From assembly GCA_963781065.1 (NCBI GenBank), contig CAWAET010000022.1, positions 62,001 through 126,000 on the forward strand: 64,000 nt of DNA, given 5' to 3'. The DNA comes from CALZJC01 sp963781065 (lineage in GTDB: Bacteria; Acidobacteriota; Thermoanaerobaculia; Multivoradales; JAHEKO01). Below are positions 17,045-26,450 of the stretch, in pieces. Position 1 is the stretch's first letter, and every line of letters begins with the position of its first letter. A program made the position numbers and the translations under genes. A model generated the notes under the pieces. The model did no database searches, had not been told where the DNA came from, and saw only the letters and a list, made by a program, of their open reading frames with translations.

Positions 17045-18259
17045 TCACCCGCCGGAGGTGAAGGTCTCCGGATCGGCCCGGCGCTCGGGTCCCCGACTCC
17101 GGCCGGCCGCCGCCGGCAGACTACCCCGCCGCGCCGGCAGCCGCGCCAGCCAGCGGGAGAGCGCCCGCAGGGAGTGCAGGTTGTGGATCGGCAGGAAATC
17201 GTCGACGTGCTCGAGCGCCGCCGCCATGCCCTCGACCAGCGGCTCGTAGCCCGCCCGCCCGAGGTGAGGGTTGAGCCAGATCAGCCGGTAGCAGTGGCGC
17301 CGGAGGCGGGCCATTTCCTCGCGCAGCAGCGCAACGTCGCCGCGCTCCCAGCCGTCGCTGACGATCAGCACCACCGCGCCGCGCCGCAGCACCCGGCGCC
17401 CCCAGCGGCGGTTGAACTCGGCCAGCGAGTCGCCGATGCGGGTGCCGCCCGACCAGTCGACCACCTGCCTCGCCGCCTGGTCGAGCGCCCGGTCGACCTG
17501 GCGCAGCCGCAGCTGGCCGGTGATCCGGGTCAGCCGGGTGCCGAAGACGAAGGCCTCCACCCGGTCGAGGCTGTGGGCGGCGCTGTAGAAGAACTGCAGC
17601 ACGAGCCGGGCGTAGCTCTCCATCGAGCCGCTGATGTCGGCCAGCAGCACCATCGGCCGCTGCTTCACCTTGCGCCGCAGCCAGCGCAGCCGCGCCGGCG
17701 CGCCGTCGAGCCGGGCGGCGTCGCGCAGCGCCCGGCGCAGGTGGATCCGGCGGCCGCGGCGGTCCGGGACGTGCCGTCGGGTGCGACGCTCGCAGACCTG
17801 CCAGCGGGTCTCGCGGATCAGGCGCTGGATTTCATGCGCCTCCTCGGGGGTCAGCTGGGCGAAATCCCGGCGACGCAAGGTCTCCTCGGGGCTGAAGGTC
17901 TCGGCGCGGTCGGACACCTCCACCCCGGGGTCGGCGTGGCGCGGCCGGCCGGCCATGAAGCTGAAGCTGAACCGCTGCCCGCGGGCCGGGTCCAGGCGCG
18001 GCGCGAAGGCCGGCGGCCGGTCCGCCGCAGGCTCCTCGATGCCCAGCCAGAAGTGGTCGAAGACGGTGCGGAACAGCTCCAGGTCCTCGCGCCGGCTGAC
18101 CAGCAGCGCCCGCGCGGCGTGGAAGACCTGGTCGCGCGCGCCGAGATCGACCCAGCCGAGCGCCTGGACGAAGGCCGCGCTCTGCTCTTGCGAGACCTTG
18201 AGCCCGGCGCGGCGCAGGGCGCGGACGAAGAGGACGAGGTTGTCGAGGAGGCGGGTCAC
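17045..18259 (-). CDS. VWA domain protein, CoxE-like
   Basis: The 404-aa product matches the CoxE-like VWA family: an N-terminal RAGLKVS helix region, an Arg-rich middle with LRRRDFAQLTPEEAHEI, then a VWA domain whose MIDAS motif is LLADISGSMESY, with a later SDGWERGD. These proteins work with MoxR-type ATPases to insert metals or remodel target enzymes, as in CO dehydrogenase maturation. It lies 54 nt downstream of such an ATPase on the same strand. The target enzyme is not in the window. Confidence 0.87.
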   Translation of the reverse strand: MTRLLDNLVLFVRALRRAGLKVSQEQSAAFVQALGWVDLGARDQVFHAARALLVSRREDLELFRTVFDHFWLGIEEPAADRPPAFAPRLDPARGQRFSFSFMAGRPRHADPGVEVSDRAETFSPEETLRRRDFAQLTPEEAHEIQRLIRETRWQVCERRTRRHVPDRRGRRIHLRRALRDAARLDGAPARLRWLRRKVKQRPMVLLADISGSMESYARLVLQFFYSAAHSLDRVEAFVFGTRLTRITGQLRLRQVDRALDQAARQVVDWSGGTRIGDSLAEFNRRWGRRVLRRGAVVLIVSDGWERGDVALLREEMARLRRHCYRLIWLNPHLGRAGYEPLVEGMAAALEHVDDFLPIHNLHSLRALSRWLARLPARRGSLPAAAGRSRGPERRADPETFTSGG

Positions 18260-18313
18260 GGGCTCGGCCAGGGGGGTCCGCTCAGCGGCGAGCCGCGTCG
18301 CGAGTGCGCCGCC

Positions 18314-19183
18314 TCAGGCCTCCATTTCGTGGAGCAGCACTTCCGACCGCCCACGCAACCGCGCGACGTCGTCCTCGTACTTGAGCAGGAATCCGAGAGT
18401 CGACTGGACCGTCTCGAGCACCAGGCTCCTCGCCTCGAGATGAGTCAGCGCCTCTGCCCAATCGAGCGTCTCGGAGATCCCCGGCGGCTTGTAGACCTCC
18501 TCCCGGCGCACCCGCTGGACGAAATCCACCACCCGCTCGGCCAGCCGCTCGTCCAGCCCCGGCACCTTGCGGCGGACGATCTCGACCTCCTTGTCGAACG
18601 ACGGGTAGTCGATCCAGTGGTAGACACAGCGGCGCTTGAGCGCGTCGTGGATCTCGCGCGTCCGGTTCGAGGTGATCACCGTGAGCGGCTTGTGCTCGGC
18701 CCGCAGGGTACCGATCTCGGGGATCGTCACCTGGAAGTCGGACAGCAGCTCGAGCAGGAAGCTCTCGAACTCCTCGTCGGCCCGGTCGAGCTCGTCGATC
18801 AGCAGCACCGGCGCCCGCTCGTGGCTCTGGTCGATCGCCTGGAGCAGCGGCCGCTTGAGCAGGAAGGCCTCCGAGAAGATGTCGCGCTCCTCCACTCCGC
18901 CCTCCCGCCGCGCCTGGATCTCGAGCAGCTGACGCGGGTAGTTCCACTCGTAGACCGCCTGGCTCAGGTCCAGCCCCTCGTAGCACTGCAGCCGGATCAA
19001 CGGCGTCTCGAACACCCGGCTCAGCACCTTGGCGACCTCGGTCTTGCCGACCCCGGGCTCGCCCTCGAGAAACAGGGCGCGCTCCATCTTGAGCGCCAGG
19101 AACAGGCTGGTGGCCAGGCCGGTGTCGGCGATATAGGTCTGGCCGGCGAGCCGCTCGACGGTGTCGTCGATGGAGTCGAACAC
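18314..19183 (-). CDS. MoxR-family AAA+ ATPase
   Basis: The 289-aa protein has Walker A GEPGVGKTEVAK (near residue 41), Walker B VLLIDELDRADEEFE, sensor 1 VITSNRTRE and a C-terminal lid. These AAA+ ATPases act as chaperones for metalloenzymes together with VWA partners. The partner gene is directly downstream. Length and motifs match the family with nothing missing. Confidence 0.92.
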   Translation of the reverse strand: MFDSIDDTVERLAGQTYIADTGLATSLFLALKMERALFLEGEPGVGKTEVAKVLSRVFETPLIRLQCYEGLDLSQAVYEWNYPRQLLEIQARREGGVEERDIFSEAFLLKRPLLQAIDQSHERAPVLLIDELDRADEEFESFLLELLSDFQVTIPEIGTLRAEHKPLTVITSNRTREIHDALKRRCVYHWIDYPSFDKEVEIVRRKVPGLDERLAERVVDFVQRVRREEVYKPPGISETLDWAEALTHLEARSLVLETVQSTLGFLLKYEDDVARLRGRSEVLLHEMEA

Positions 19184-19293
19184 GGGCGGAGGCTAGCAGA
19201 AGGGTTGCGCAACCGGTCCCCACCGCGAGGGGGCCGGTCCCGTCAGACCCGGACCGCGGGCTCAACTCCGCACCGGCCGCGGCCGCGCCCCGG

Positions 19294-20019
19294 TCACGGA
19301 CCGGCCGGCGCCGCCGACCGCGCCAGCGCCACCAGCCGCTCGCGCGCCTCGGTCGGCGTGGCGACCGGCTCGGGGAAGCTCAGGCGGACGTGCTGCCCGG
19401 CGGCCAGCAGGTCGCAGCCCTCGGCGTCGATGCCGGCCATGGTGACCTCGGCGTCGTCGGCCAGCTCGAGGCCGGCGAGCTTGCGGCAGTAGCCGCGCAT
19501 GGTGTCGGCGTGGTCGTCGTTCATGTGGACGACGATCGCCGTCTCCTGGCCGCGGTCGAACGGGCTCTCGAGCAGCAGATCCTCGGGCTCGATCCAGCGG
19601 ATGTCGCCGAAGCCGCCGATCCAGCGCAGCCGCACCGGGTCGAGGCGGGCGAAGAAGAAGTCGTGCGCCTGGTGGTAGCCGCTCGAGCCCGGGAAGCGGC
19701 GGGTGTAGCGCTCGGCCGCCTCCGCCGCCCCCTCGCCCACGCGCTTCGCCCGCGCCAGCACCGAGAGCCGGCCGGAGGCCTGGACGTCGGCGCCGCCGGC
19801 AAGGATGGTGAGGCAGACGCGTGGGTCGGCGTCGATGTTCTTGGTGTGCTGGGCGATCTCGCTGATCAGCAGCAGCGGCCGGCCGTGCCGGTCGAGGCAG
19901 TAGGGCACGACCGAGCCGAAGGGGTAGCCGCCGACCTCGACCGAGTGGGTCGACAGGACGCCGGCCGTCCCCGCGCAGAGAAGCGCTCGGGCGTCACGAT
20001 GGCGTTCGGGGTTCTCCAT
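19294..20019 (-). CDS. HugZ-like pyridoxamine-phosphate-oxidase-fold protein with DUF2470-type domain
   Basis: The 241-aa product has an N-terminal split-barrel flavin-binding domain (AGVLSTHSVEVGGYPFGSVVPY, then HTKNIDADPRVCLTI) and a C-terminal domain with HMNDDHADTMRGYCR, the His-rich motif of heme-degrading or heme-binding HugZ-type proteins. It is cytoplasmic. A role in heme handling or flavin-dependent redox is likely, but activity cannot be shown from the sequence. It stands 46 nt downstream of the Nudix gene. Confidence 0.8.
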   Translation of the reverse strand: MENPERHRDARALLCAGTAGVLSTHSVEVGGYPFGSVVPYCLDRHGRPLLLISEIAQHTKNIDADPRVCLTILAGGADVQASGRLSVLARAKRVGEGAAEAAERYTRRFPGSSGYHQAHDFFFARLDPVRLRWIGGFGDIRWIEPEDLLLESPFDRGQETAIVVHMNDDHADTMRGYCRKLAGLELADDAEVTMAGIDAEGCDLLAAGQHVRLSFPEPVATPTEARERLVALARSAAPAGP

Positions 20020-20065
20020 CCGAGAACCGATCTTATCCGGTCGAGGCCGGCCGACACGTCGGCGC

Positions 20066-20665
20066 TCAGTCCGACTCGCCGGGCAGGCCGCCCATCCCCA
20101 GCCGATCCAGCAGGTTCTGGATCAGCCGCGCGGTCAACCCCCAGACCTGGCGGCCGCCGGCCACGTGATAGACCCGCAGAGTCCGGGTGCGGCCGTTGAT
20201 CGTCACCTCGCGCTCTTCGGCCATCCGAACGTTGGCCAAGGCCAGCAGCGGCACCGAGAAGATCTCGGCGATCTCGACCCCGTCGGGCTCGGCATCGAGG
20301 GGGTTGGGGACGGCGCCGACACAGGGAACGATGCGGTAGCCGCTGGGCGTCGCCGCCTCGTCCAGCTCGCCCAGACGGAGCACCTTCTTGGGTTCGAGCC
20401 CGATCTCCTCCTCGGTCTCGCGCAGGGCGGTCGCCCACGACTCCTCGCCGGTCTCGCGGCCGCCGCCGGGGAAGGCGATCTGACCGCGGTGGTGCGGCAG
20501 ATCGTCGGTGCGCCGGGTGAGCACGGTCCACAGCTGGCCGGCGTCGACATAGAGCGGCACCAGCACCGCCGCCTGCCGGCCCTCGCCGGGCGCCAGCCGT
20601 CTCGGCGGCGGCGACGCCAGGCGCTGACGCACCTGCAGGATCCAGCTTGACGGGGTTTCACTCAT
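20066..20665 (-). CDS. Nudix hydrolase, CoA-pyrophosphatase type
   Basis: The 199-aa protein has a full Nudix box, GGGRETGEESWATALRETEE-EIGL, preceded by the RTDDLPHHRGQIAFPGG segment typical of the NudL/CoA-diphosphatase group. Such enzymes cleave CoA and its derivatives to 4'-phosphopantetheine and 3',5'-ADP using Mg2+ or Mn2+. Length fits. A hydrolase for another nucleotide diphosphate cannot be excluded. Confidence 0.87.
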   Translation of the reverse strand: MSETPSSWILQVRQRLASPPPRRLAPGEGRQAAVLVPLYVDAGQLWTVLTRRTDDLPHHRGQIAFPGGGRETGEESWATALRETEEEIGLEPKKVLRLGELDEAATPSGYRIVPCVGAVPNPLDAEPDGVEIAEIFSVPLLALANVRMAEEREVTINGRTRTLRVYHVAGGRQVWGLTARLIQNLLDRLGMGGLPGESD

Positions 20666-20695
20666 CTCGAAAGGTGCCTTCGCGCCGGGATCGGC

Positions 20696-22213
20696 CTACG
20701 GTTGCGGCCTCGCCCACAGGCGAAAGCGCAGCTTGCCGGTACCCCCGCTGTCGCCGAACCGCACCTCGATCAGGTGCACGCTCAGAGCGCCGTCGCCAAA
20801 CCACAGCCGCTGGGTGCTACGCGGCTGGCTCAGCAGCACCTCGAAGCCTACCCTGCCGTCGGGGCGAAACACCGTCCGGCCGCCGGTGGCGCCGGCGACC
20901 TCGAACGTCGAGGGCGCCCCGGGGCCGAGCTCCAGCCCGACTCGCTCGAGCCCGAGAGGCGTGGCGAGCCAGATCACCGCCGGACCGTCGCCGTCGAGCT
21001 CGAAACGGCCCGACTCGCCGCCCAGCCGGCAGCCGGAGACCGCCCGCGCCCGCACGTCCTGGCCGGGGAGGTCGGCCTCGCCCCGCTGCGGCAGGGTCCG
21101 CAGGGTCGCCTCGTAGGGCAGGTGGCGCCGCGGCCAGGCGGCGGCCAGCCCCGTCCCGTTGCCGGCCAGCGCCGCACCAGGCGACACCCACAACGGCCAG
21201 GTCGCCAGGCCGCAGAGCAGGACGGCCGCCGCCCACTGCCAGGGCCGCGGCGGCCGGGAAGGCAGGTGCCACAAGGCGCCGTAGATCGCCAGGAAGGAGA
21301 GGTCGAGCCAGCCGGCGGCGAAATCGAACGGCAGCAGCAGGGCGCCGAGGACGGGCAGGGCCAGACCGACCGCGGCCAACGCCGGCCGGCCGGGGCCACG
21401 GCCGAGCGCGAGCAGCAAGAGCAGCGGCGCGAAACCGAGCCCGAGCCCGACGTTGCGGCCCACGACCAGCGCCAGCAGGTTGCGGCCGACCAGCGCCGGA
21501 TCGAGGCTGAAGGTGTCGGCGGCCAGGGCCAGCGGACCGGTCAAGGCGCCGGCGCCGTGTACCGCCGCTTCGATGGCGAGGCCGGTGAGAAAGCCCAGCC
21601 CCAGTGCGGGCAGGAGCGCCCGCCGCCGGTGCCGCGGCACGGCCAGTGCCGCGGGCAGCAGCAGACCGGCCAGCAGCGGGCTGCCGGGCACCAGCTCCGC
21701 CAGCAGCAGACCGACCGCCAGCCAGCGGGCCAACCCACCGCCCTCGCGCGGTTGCTGGTAGACCTCGGCTGGCCCCTCCCCCGCCGGCTCGCCGCCGTAG
21801 GCCAGCGCGAAGGCCGCCACCGCCAGCGCCAGGGGCGCCAGGGCCGCGCCATCGGTCCAGACCAGAGCCCACGCCGCCGAGCCGAAGACCAGCAGCGCCA
21901 CCAGCAGCGGCGCCGACCGGCCGATCCGCCGCTCGAGCGGCCGGCAGGCGCAGCCGGCGGCTAGCGCCAGCATCAAGGCGCCGAAGATCGCCGGCGCGCG
22001 CGTGCCCGCCACCGCCGACAGCGGCAGCGCCAGCGCGGCGGTGAGCAGCGCCGGGGCGCCCGCGGCGGGCCCCGGCCCGACGGCCGCCAACTCCAGCGGG
22101 CCCGGCACCGCCGCCGCCACGAGGACCGCCGCGAGCGCCGCCGCCAGGACCGCGCGCTGGGGCCAGGGCGGCGGCGGCGCGGGCACCGTCAGGCCTCGAT
22201 CTCGTTCACCCAC
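20696..22213 (-). CDS. Hydrophobic membrane protein of unknown function
   Basis: This 505-aa protein starts at a GTG (22213) that overlaps the upstream glycosyltransferase by 25 nt. About 370 N-terminal residues form ten or more Ala/Leu-rich membrane segments, and the last ~130 residues are a soluble beta-rich domain (RFELDGDGPAVIWLATPLGLERVGLELG). I do not recognise the family. The overlap with a glycosyltransferase gene suggests a role in cell-surface glycan assembly, for example a polymerase or glycosyltransferase-associated membrane protein (inference). Confidence 0.65.
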   Translation of the reverse strand: MGERDRGLTVPAPPPPWPQRAVLAAALAAVLVAAAVPGPLELAAVGPGPAAGAPALLTAALALPLSAVAGTRAPAIFGALMLALAAGCACRPLERRIGRSAPLLVALLVFGSAAWALVWTDGAALAPLALAVAAFALAYGGEPAGEGPAEVYQQPREGGGLARWLAVGLLLAELVPGSPLLAGLLLPAALAVPRHRRRALLPALGLGFLTGLAIEAAVHGAGALTGPLALAADTFSLDPALVGRNLLALVVGRNVGLGLGFAPLLLLLALGRGPGRPALAAVGLALPVLGALLLPFDFAAGWLDLSFLAIYGALWHLPSRPPRPWQWAAAVLLCGLATWPLWVSPGAALAGNGTGLAAAWPRRHLPYEATLRTLPQRGEADLPGQDVRARAVSGCRLGGESGRFELDGDGPAVIWLATPLGLERVGLELGPGAPSTFEVAGATGGRTVFRPDGRVGFEVLLSQPRSTQRLWFGDGALSVHLIEVRFGDSGGTGKLRFRLWARPQP

Positions 22214-23829
22214 GACGGCCCCCCGAGGGCGTTGAACCCGGCGACGCCGAGCAGATGGGGCTCAACGATGAGGAAGCGCACGTCCAGCGGGCGCCGCACC
22301 TCGACCTCGAGCTCGACCCCCTCGCCCGGGGCGAGGTCGCGCTGCAGCGGCAGCCACTGGGTGCCGACGTCCGGCTGCCGCAGATGGCGCCGCCAGTTGA
22401 GCTCGACCCAGACGCCGCCGAGGTTCTTGTGCCGGGTCTTGAGCCAGCGGCCGAAGCCGTCGTTGCGCAGCCGCAGGCGGAGACGGCGGCGCTCGCCCTC
22501 GGGCCACGGCCCTTCGGCGCCCTCGACCTCGAGCTCCCCCGCCAACCGCCGCCAAACCAGGCTGCTCGGCGCCGGCAGCTCGGCCGCGGCGTCGCCGGGC
22601 GGCTCGAGCTCGGCGAACTCTCCACAGTGGGCGGCGATCGCCGCCGCCGCGCCCGCCGGGTCGTGGCGGCGGCGCACGTGCTCGCGCGCGGCGCCGGCCA
22701 TCGCCCGCAGCCTCTCCGGCGACGCCAGCAGCTCGCCCACGGCGGCCGCCAGGGCCGCCTCCTCGGTCTCGCCCAGCGGCACCTTGAGAGCCACCTCGTC
22801 CGGCAGCTCGCGGAACTGGGCGTAGTCCGAGACCACCGCCGGCCGCCCCTGCGCCAGCACCCGCAGCAGCGACGCCGAGGTCTCGCCGGCCGTCGGGTAG
22901 CGCAGGTTGAGGCAGAGGTCACAGGCGGCGATGGCCGCCTGAAACTCGGCTGGGTCGAGAAAGCCGGTGACGTGCATGCGGTCGGCCACCCCCGCCGCCG
23001 CCGCCTCGGCCTCGAGATCCAGGACCGGCGACACCTCGCCGGCCACCACCAGGTGGGCCTCCGCCAGCTCGGGGCGAGCCAGGGCTCGCACCGCCACCCG
23101 GGTCCGCTTGATCGGCGTCTGGAAGCCGAACGAGCCGAGCAGCGGCGTCTCCCGGCCGACCCCAAGCCGCTCGCGAAAGGCGTGGCGAGCGCCCGGGTCC
23201 GGGCGCGGCGGCAAGGGGACCCCCATGGGGACCACGCGGATGGCCAGATCACCGCACTGCTCCACCACCCGATCCGCGGCCCAGCGGTTGTGCACCAGCA
23301 CGCCGCGCTGGCGCCTGAGCAGGGTCCGGTGTGCCGGCAGGCTGAACATCGCCGCCTCGCCGAGCTCGGTCCAGTAGCGCGCCGCGCCCGCCTCCGCGCC
23401 CACCCAGCCGTGGTCCCGGGCGAGCCAGTCGCGGTACGCGTCCAGGTGCTCGTCGCGGCCGTGGGCGATGGTCGCTTCGACCAGCAGGTGGTGCAGCACC
23501 ATGTCGTGCAGGGTGACCACCCCCGGCCGCTCCATCGCCAGCGCCAGCACGCCCTCGTGGTGCGAGTTGTTGCCCATCTGGTAGAGCGGCAGCCGGCCCT
23601 CCTCGCCGCAGACGGCGGCGGGGCTCGGCCGCCACCGGCGGGCGATCTCGGGCGCCACCTCCTGGCCCGCCAGGGCCACCACCCGCAGGTCGCAGACCGG
23701 CTCCAGATGCGGCAGCAGGTCGGCGCTGTAGTCGGAGATCCCCGAGCGCACCGGCGGCAGCGGCGAGACGTAGTCCAGCCGCGGCCGGGCGGCGGTCCCG
23801 GAGGCCTTAGAAGGCGCTTCGCTCTTCAC
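22189..23829 (-). CDS. GT4-family glycosyltransferase
   Basis: The product (about 546 aa) starts at GTG 23829, inside the last 23 nt of prfB. It has an N-terminal Rossmann half (LDYVSPLPPVRSGISDYS), a donor-binding half with SFGFQTPIKRT, RMHVTGFLDPAEFQAAIAACDLCLNLRYPTAGETSASLLR, and the GT4 E-x7-E-like end of that motif. The last ~150 residues form an extra beta-rich domain of unknown role. GT4 enzymes transfer sugars from nucleotide donors with retention. The acceptor is unknown, presumably a cell-surface glycan. Confidence 0.82.
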   Translation of the reverse strand: MKSEAPSKASGTAARPRLDYVSPLPPVRSGISDYSADLLPHLEPVCDLRVVALAGQEVAPEIARRWRPSPAAVCGEEGRLPLYQMGNNSHHEGVLALAMERPGVVTLHDMVLHHLLVEATIAHGRDEHLDAYRDWLARDHGWVGAEAGAARYWTELGEAAMFSLPAHRTLLRRQRGVLVHNRWAADRVVEQCGDLAIRVVPMGVPLPPRPDPGARHAFRERLGVGRETPLLGSFGFQTPIKRTRVAVRALARPELAEAHLVVAGEVSPVLDLEAEAAAAGVADRMHVTGFLDPAEFQAAIAACDLCLNLRYPTAGETSASLLRVLAQGRPAVVSDYAQFRELPDEVALKVPLGETEEAALAAAVGELLASPERLRAMAGAAREHVRRRHDPAGAAAAIAAHCGEFAELEPPGDAAAELPAPSSLVWRRLAGELEVEGAEGPWPEGERRRLRLRLRNDGFGRWLKTRHKNLGGVWVELNWRRHLRQPDVGTQWLPLQRDLAPGEGVELEVEVRRPLDVRFLIVEPHLLGVAGFNALGGPSWVNEIEA

Positions 23830-24914
23830 CGATCTGGCTCTCCAGCCAGGCCTCGATGAACGGGTTGATGCCGCCGTCGAGCACCCGGTCGGCGTCGCCG
23901 ACCTCACGCCCCGTGCGGTGGTCCTTGACCATGCGGTAGGGGTGCAGCACATAGGAGCGGATCTGGCTGCCCCAGGCGATCTCTTTCTTCTTGCCCTCGC
24001 GCTCGGCCGCCTCCTCGGCCCGCTTCTTCATCTCCCGGTCATAGAGCCGCGCCCGCAGGATCTTCATCGCCGTCGCCCGGTTCTTGTGCTGGCTGCGCTC
24101 GTTCTGGCAGGCGACCACGATGTCGGTCGGCAGATGGGTGATGCGCACCGCCGACTCGGTCTTGTTGACGTGCTGGCCGCCGGCGCCCGAGGCGCGGTAG
24201 GTGTCGATCCGCAGGTCCTTGTCCTCGATCTCGATGTCGACGTCGTCGTCGACCTCGGGGTAGACGTAGACCGAGGCGAAGGAGGTGTGGCGCCGGCTGG
24301 CGGCATCGTAGGGGCAGATCCGCACCAGCCGGTGGACTCCGGTCTCGCTGTTGAGGTAGCCGTAGGCGAACTCGCCGCGGACGGCGAAGGTGGCGCTCTT
24401 GATGCCCGCTTCCTCGCCCTCGAGGCGGTCGAGCAGCTCGCTTTCGAGCCCCTCCTGCTCGGCCCAGCGCAGATACATCCGCAGCAGCATCTCGGCCCAG
24501 TCCTGCGACTCGGTGCCGCCGGCGCCGGGGTGGATCGCCACCAGCGCGTTCTTGTCGTCGTCGGGCCCGGAGAGCTTGAGCTGCAGATCGAGCTGGCCCA
24601 GCTCGCGGTCGAGACGGCCCAGAAACCGCGGCAGGTCGTCGTTCGACTCGCCCTCGGCGAGCAGCTCCTTCCAGACCTCCAGCTCGTCGCCGTCGGCGCG
24701 CAGGCGGTCTAGGGTCGCCTGGCGGCGCTCGAGGGCGCGGCGCTTCTGCAGCACCACGGCGTCGCCGCCCGCGTCCCAGAAGCCGGGCGCCTCCATCTGG
24801 CGGTCGATCTCCGCCAGCTGCCCCTCGATTCCCGCCTCCTCAAAGAAACCCCCTGAGCGTCTCCAAACGCTCGCTCAGCGTCTCCATCAGCTGTTCGGTG
24901 TCCGGCGCGATCAT
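23807..24914 (-). CDS. prfB: Peptide chain release factor 2, with programmed +1 frameshift
   Basis: RF2 terminates translation at UGA and UAA. The gene begins at ATG 24914 (overlapping the lnt stop as TGATG), runs 24 codons to an in-frame UGA (24842-24840), and continues in the +1 frame, for about 368 aa in all. Visible are the GGQ motif (RASGAGGQHVN), which hydrolyses peptidyl-tRNA, and the domain with VHRLVRI...RRHTSFASV. The stop-codon-reading tripeptide, SPF in E. coli RF2, reads CPY here (near residues 197-199). The gene ends in UAA. The autoregulatory frameshift is the classic arrangement: low RF2 allows the shift and raises RF2. Confidence 0.93.
24838..24857 (-). promoter_or_regulatory. 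prfB: RF2 programmed-frameshift site
   Basis: The minus strand reads CAGGGGGTTTCTTTGAG. An SD-like AGGGGG sits upstream of the CTT-TGA slippery stop, with the spacing used in other prfB genes. Shifting by one base at CTT-U restores the frame into GAG GAG GCG. Confidence 0.9.
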
Positions 24915-26425
24915 CAGGCTCTCCTACGGACGAGGAATATAGCAAACAGCGCCGCGATCGAGGCGCCGGCGGGCACCAGCGACGGCCACCGGACGTAGGG
25001 GCTGAGACCGGTGCGGCCGGCGATGCGGGTGCGCAGCAGCCCCTCCTCGCCGACTCCCAGCAGCTGCCGCACCGAGCCGTCCGCCTCGACCACCGCCGAG
25101 ATGCCGGTGATTGCGGCGCGCAGAAACGGCCGCCGGGTCTCGGCGGCGCGGAAGCGCACGGCGCGGAAGTGCTGGTGCGGGGCGCTGGTGTCGCCATACC
25201 AGGCGTCGTTGGTCACCGTCACCAGCACGGTCGCGCCGGCGCGCACCTGTTCGGCCACCTCGGCCGGGAAGACCACCTCGAAACAGATCGCCGGCCCCAG
25301 CCGCTGCTCCCCCCAGGCCAACGGCGCCGCCTCGCTGCCGGCGGCGAAGGCGCCGGCGTTGCGGGCGATCTTGTCGAGAAAGAAGAAGGCCCGGGCCAGC
25401 GGCACGTACTCGCCGAACGGCACCAGGTGGCGCTTGTCGTAGCGGCCCGAGACGCCCTCCCGGTCGAGCAGCAAGAGGGAGTTGTAGGTGCTCTCGGCGC
25501 GCTCGCCGGTGGAGTTGAACAGCACCGGGCAGCCGGCCGCGACGATCGACTCGAGGTCGCGCCGCAGCTCGGCGCTGGTGCCCCAGGAGCGCGGCCAGGC
25601 GGCGCTCTCCGGCCAGACCAGCAGGGCGCCGGGCTCGTCGCAGGCGCGGCGGGAGAGGTCGATGATCCGGCGGTAGCCGGCGCGGGCCCGCACCGGGTCC
25701 CAGACCGCCAGGTTCGGGGTGTTGGGCTGCAGCAGCCGCACCGGCGCCGCCGCGGCCGACCGCCCGTTCCTGGCCGCGCCCGGCGCCGGCGCGCCGTCGC
25801 CCCAGCGCGCGCCCAGCGCCAGCGCCAGCAGACAGCCGAGCACCGCCGCCGCCCCCGTCATCCGGGGCCGCCGCACCAGGGCCGCGGTGGCTCCCACGTT
25901 GGCCAGCAGCAGCAGGAAGGAGACGCCGTAGGCCCCGATCCAGGCGGCGATCGGCAGGGCGCCCGGCACCTCGGTCCAGGCGTAGGCGGCCAGGTTCCAG
26001 GGAAAGCCGGAGAACAGGTGCGCCCGCAGCCACTCGAGCGCCACCCACAAGGCCGGCAGACCCAGAAGCGCCAGCAGCCCGCCCCGCCGCCACAGCGGCC
26101 CGCCCAGCGCGGCGAAGACGGCGTGGTAGGCGCCCAGGTAGAGGCACAAGAGCAGCAGCAAGAGCGCCGCCAGCCAGGTCGGCAGCCCGCCATAGGTCTC
26201 CAGGGTCGGGCGGATCCAGGGGATCGCCGCCAGCCAGTAGACGACGCCGTGCAGCCAGCCGAGCGCCCAGCCCCGGGGCCGTCCGAGCAGCACGATCAGG
26301 GGGCCCAGCGCCAGCCAGGAGGCGAGCGGCAGGGTCTCACGGCCGCAGCAGATCGCCCACAACAACCCTCCCGCCGCCGCCAGCAGCCAGGGCGCCAGGC
26401 GAGTCGTGACCCCACCAGCTCGCAA
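24914..26425 (-). CDS. lnt: Apolipoprotein N-acyltransferase
   Basis: Lnt adds the third acyl chain to the N-terminal Cys of lipoproteins in the inner membrane. The protein has six or more N-terminal membrane segments, then the nitrilase-like periplasmic domain with catalytic Glu (LLVWPESA), Lys (RYDKRHLVPFGEYVP) and Cys (AICFEVVFPAE), and a final membrane helix. I place the start at TTG 26425, which leaves an ordinary first helix (APWLLAAAGGLLWAICC). An ATG at 26494 would lie inside the upstream SPOR gene and is less likely, but the start is not certain. The stop overlaps the prfB start as TGATG. Confidence 0.9.
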   Translation of the reverse strand: MRAGGVTTRLAPWLLAAAGGLLWAICCGRETLPLASWLALGPLIVLLGRPRGWALGWLHGVVYWLAAIPWIRPTLETYGGLPTWLAALLLLLLCLYLGAYHAVFAALGGPLWRRGGLLALLGLPALWVALEWLRAHLFSGFPWNLAAYAWTEVPGALPIAAWIGAYGVSFLLLLANVGATAALVRRPRMTGAAAVLGCLLALALGARWGDGAPAPGAARNGRSAAAAPVRLLQPNTPNLAVWDPVRARAGYRRIIDLSRRACDEPGALLVWPESAAWPRSWGTSAELRRDLESIVAAGCPVLFNSTGERAESTYNSLLLLDREGVSGRYDKRHLVPFGEYVPLARAFFFLDKIARNAGAFAAGSEAAPLAWGEQRLGPAICFEVVFPAEVAEQVRAGATVLVTVTNDAWYGDTSAPHQHFRAVRFRAAETRRPFLRAAITGISAVVEADGSVRQLLGVGEEGLLRTRIAGRTGLSPYVRWPSLVPAGASIAALFAIFLVRRRA

Positions 26426-26450
26426 CCGTCGCCGCCCCGGGTCGCGCCGG

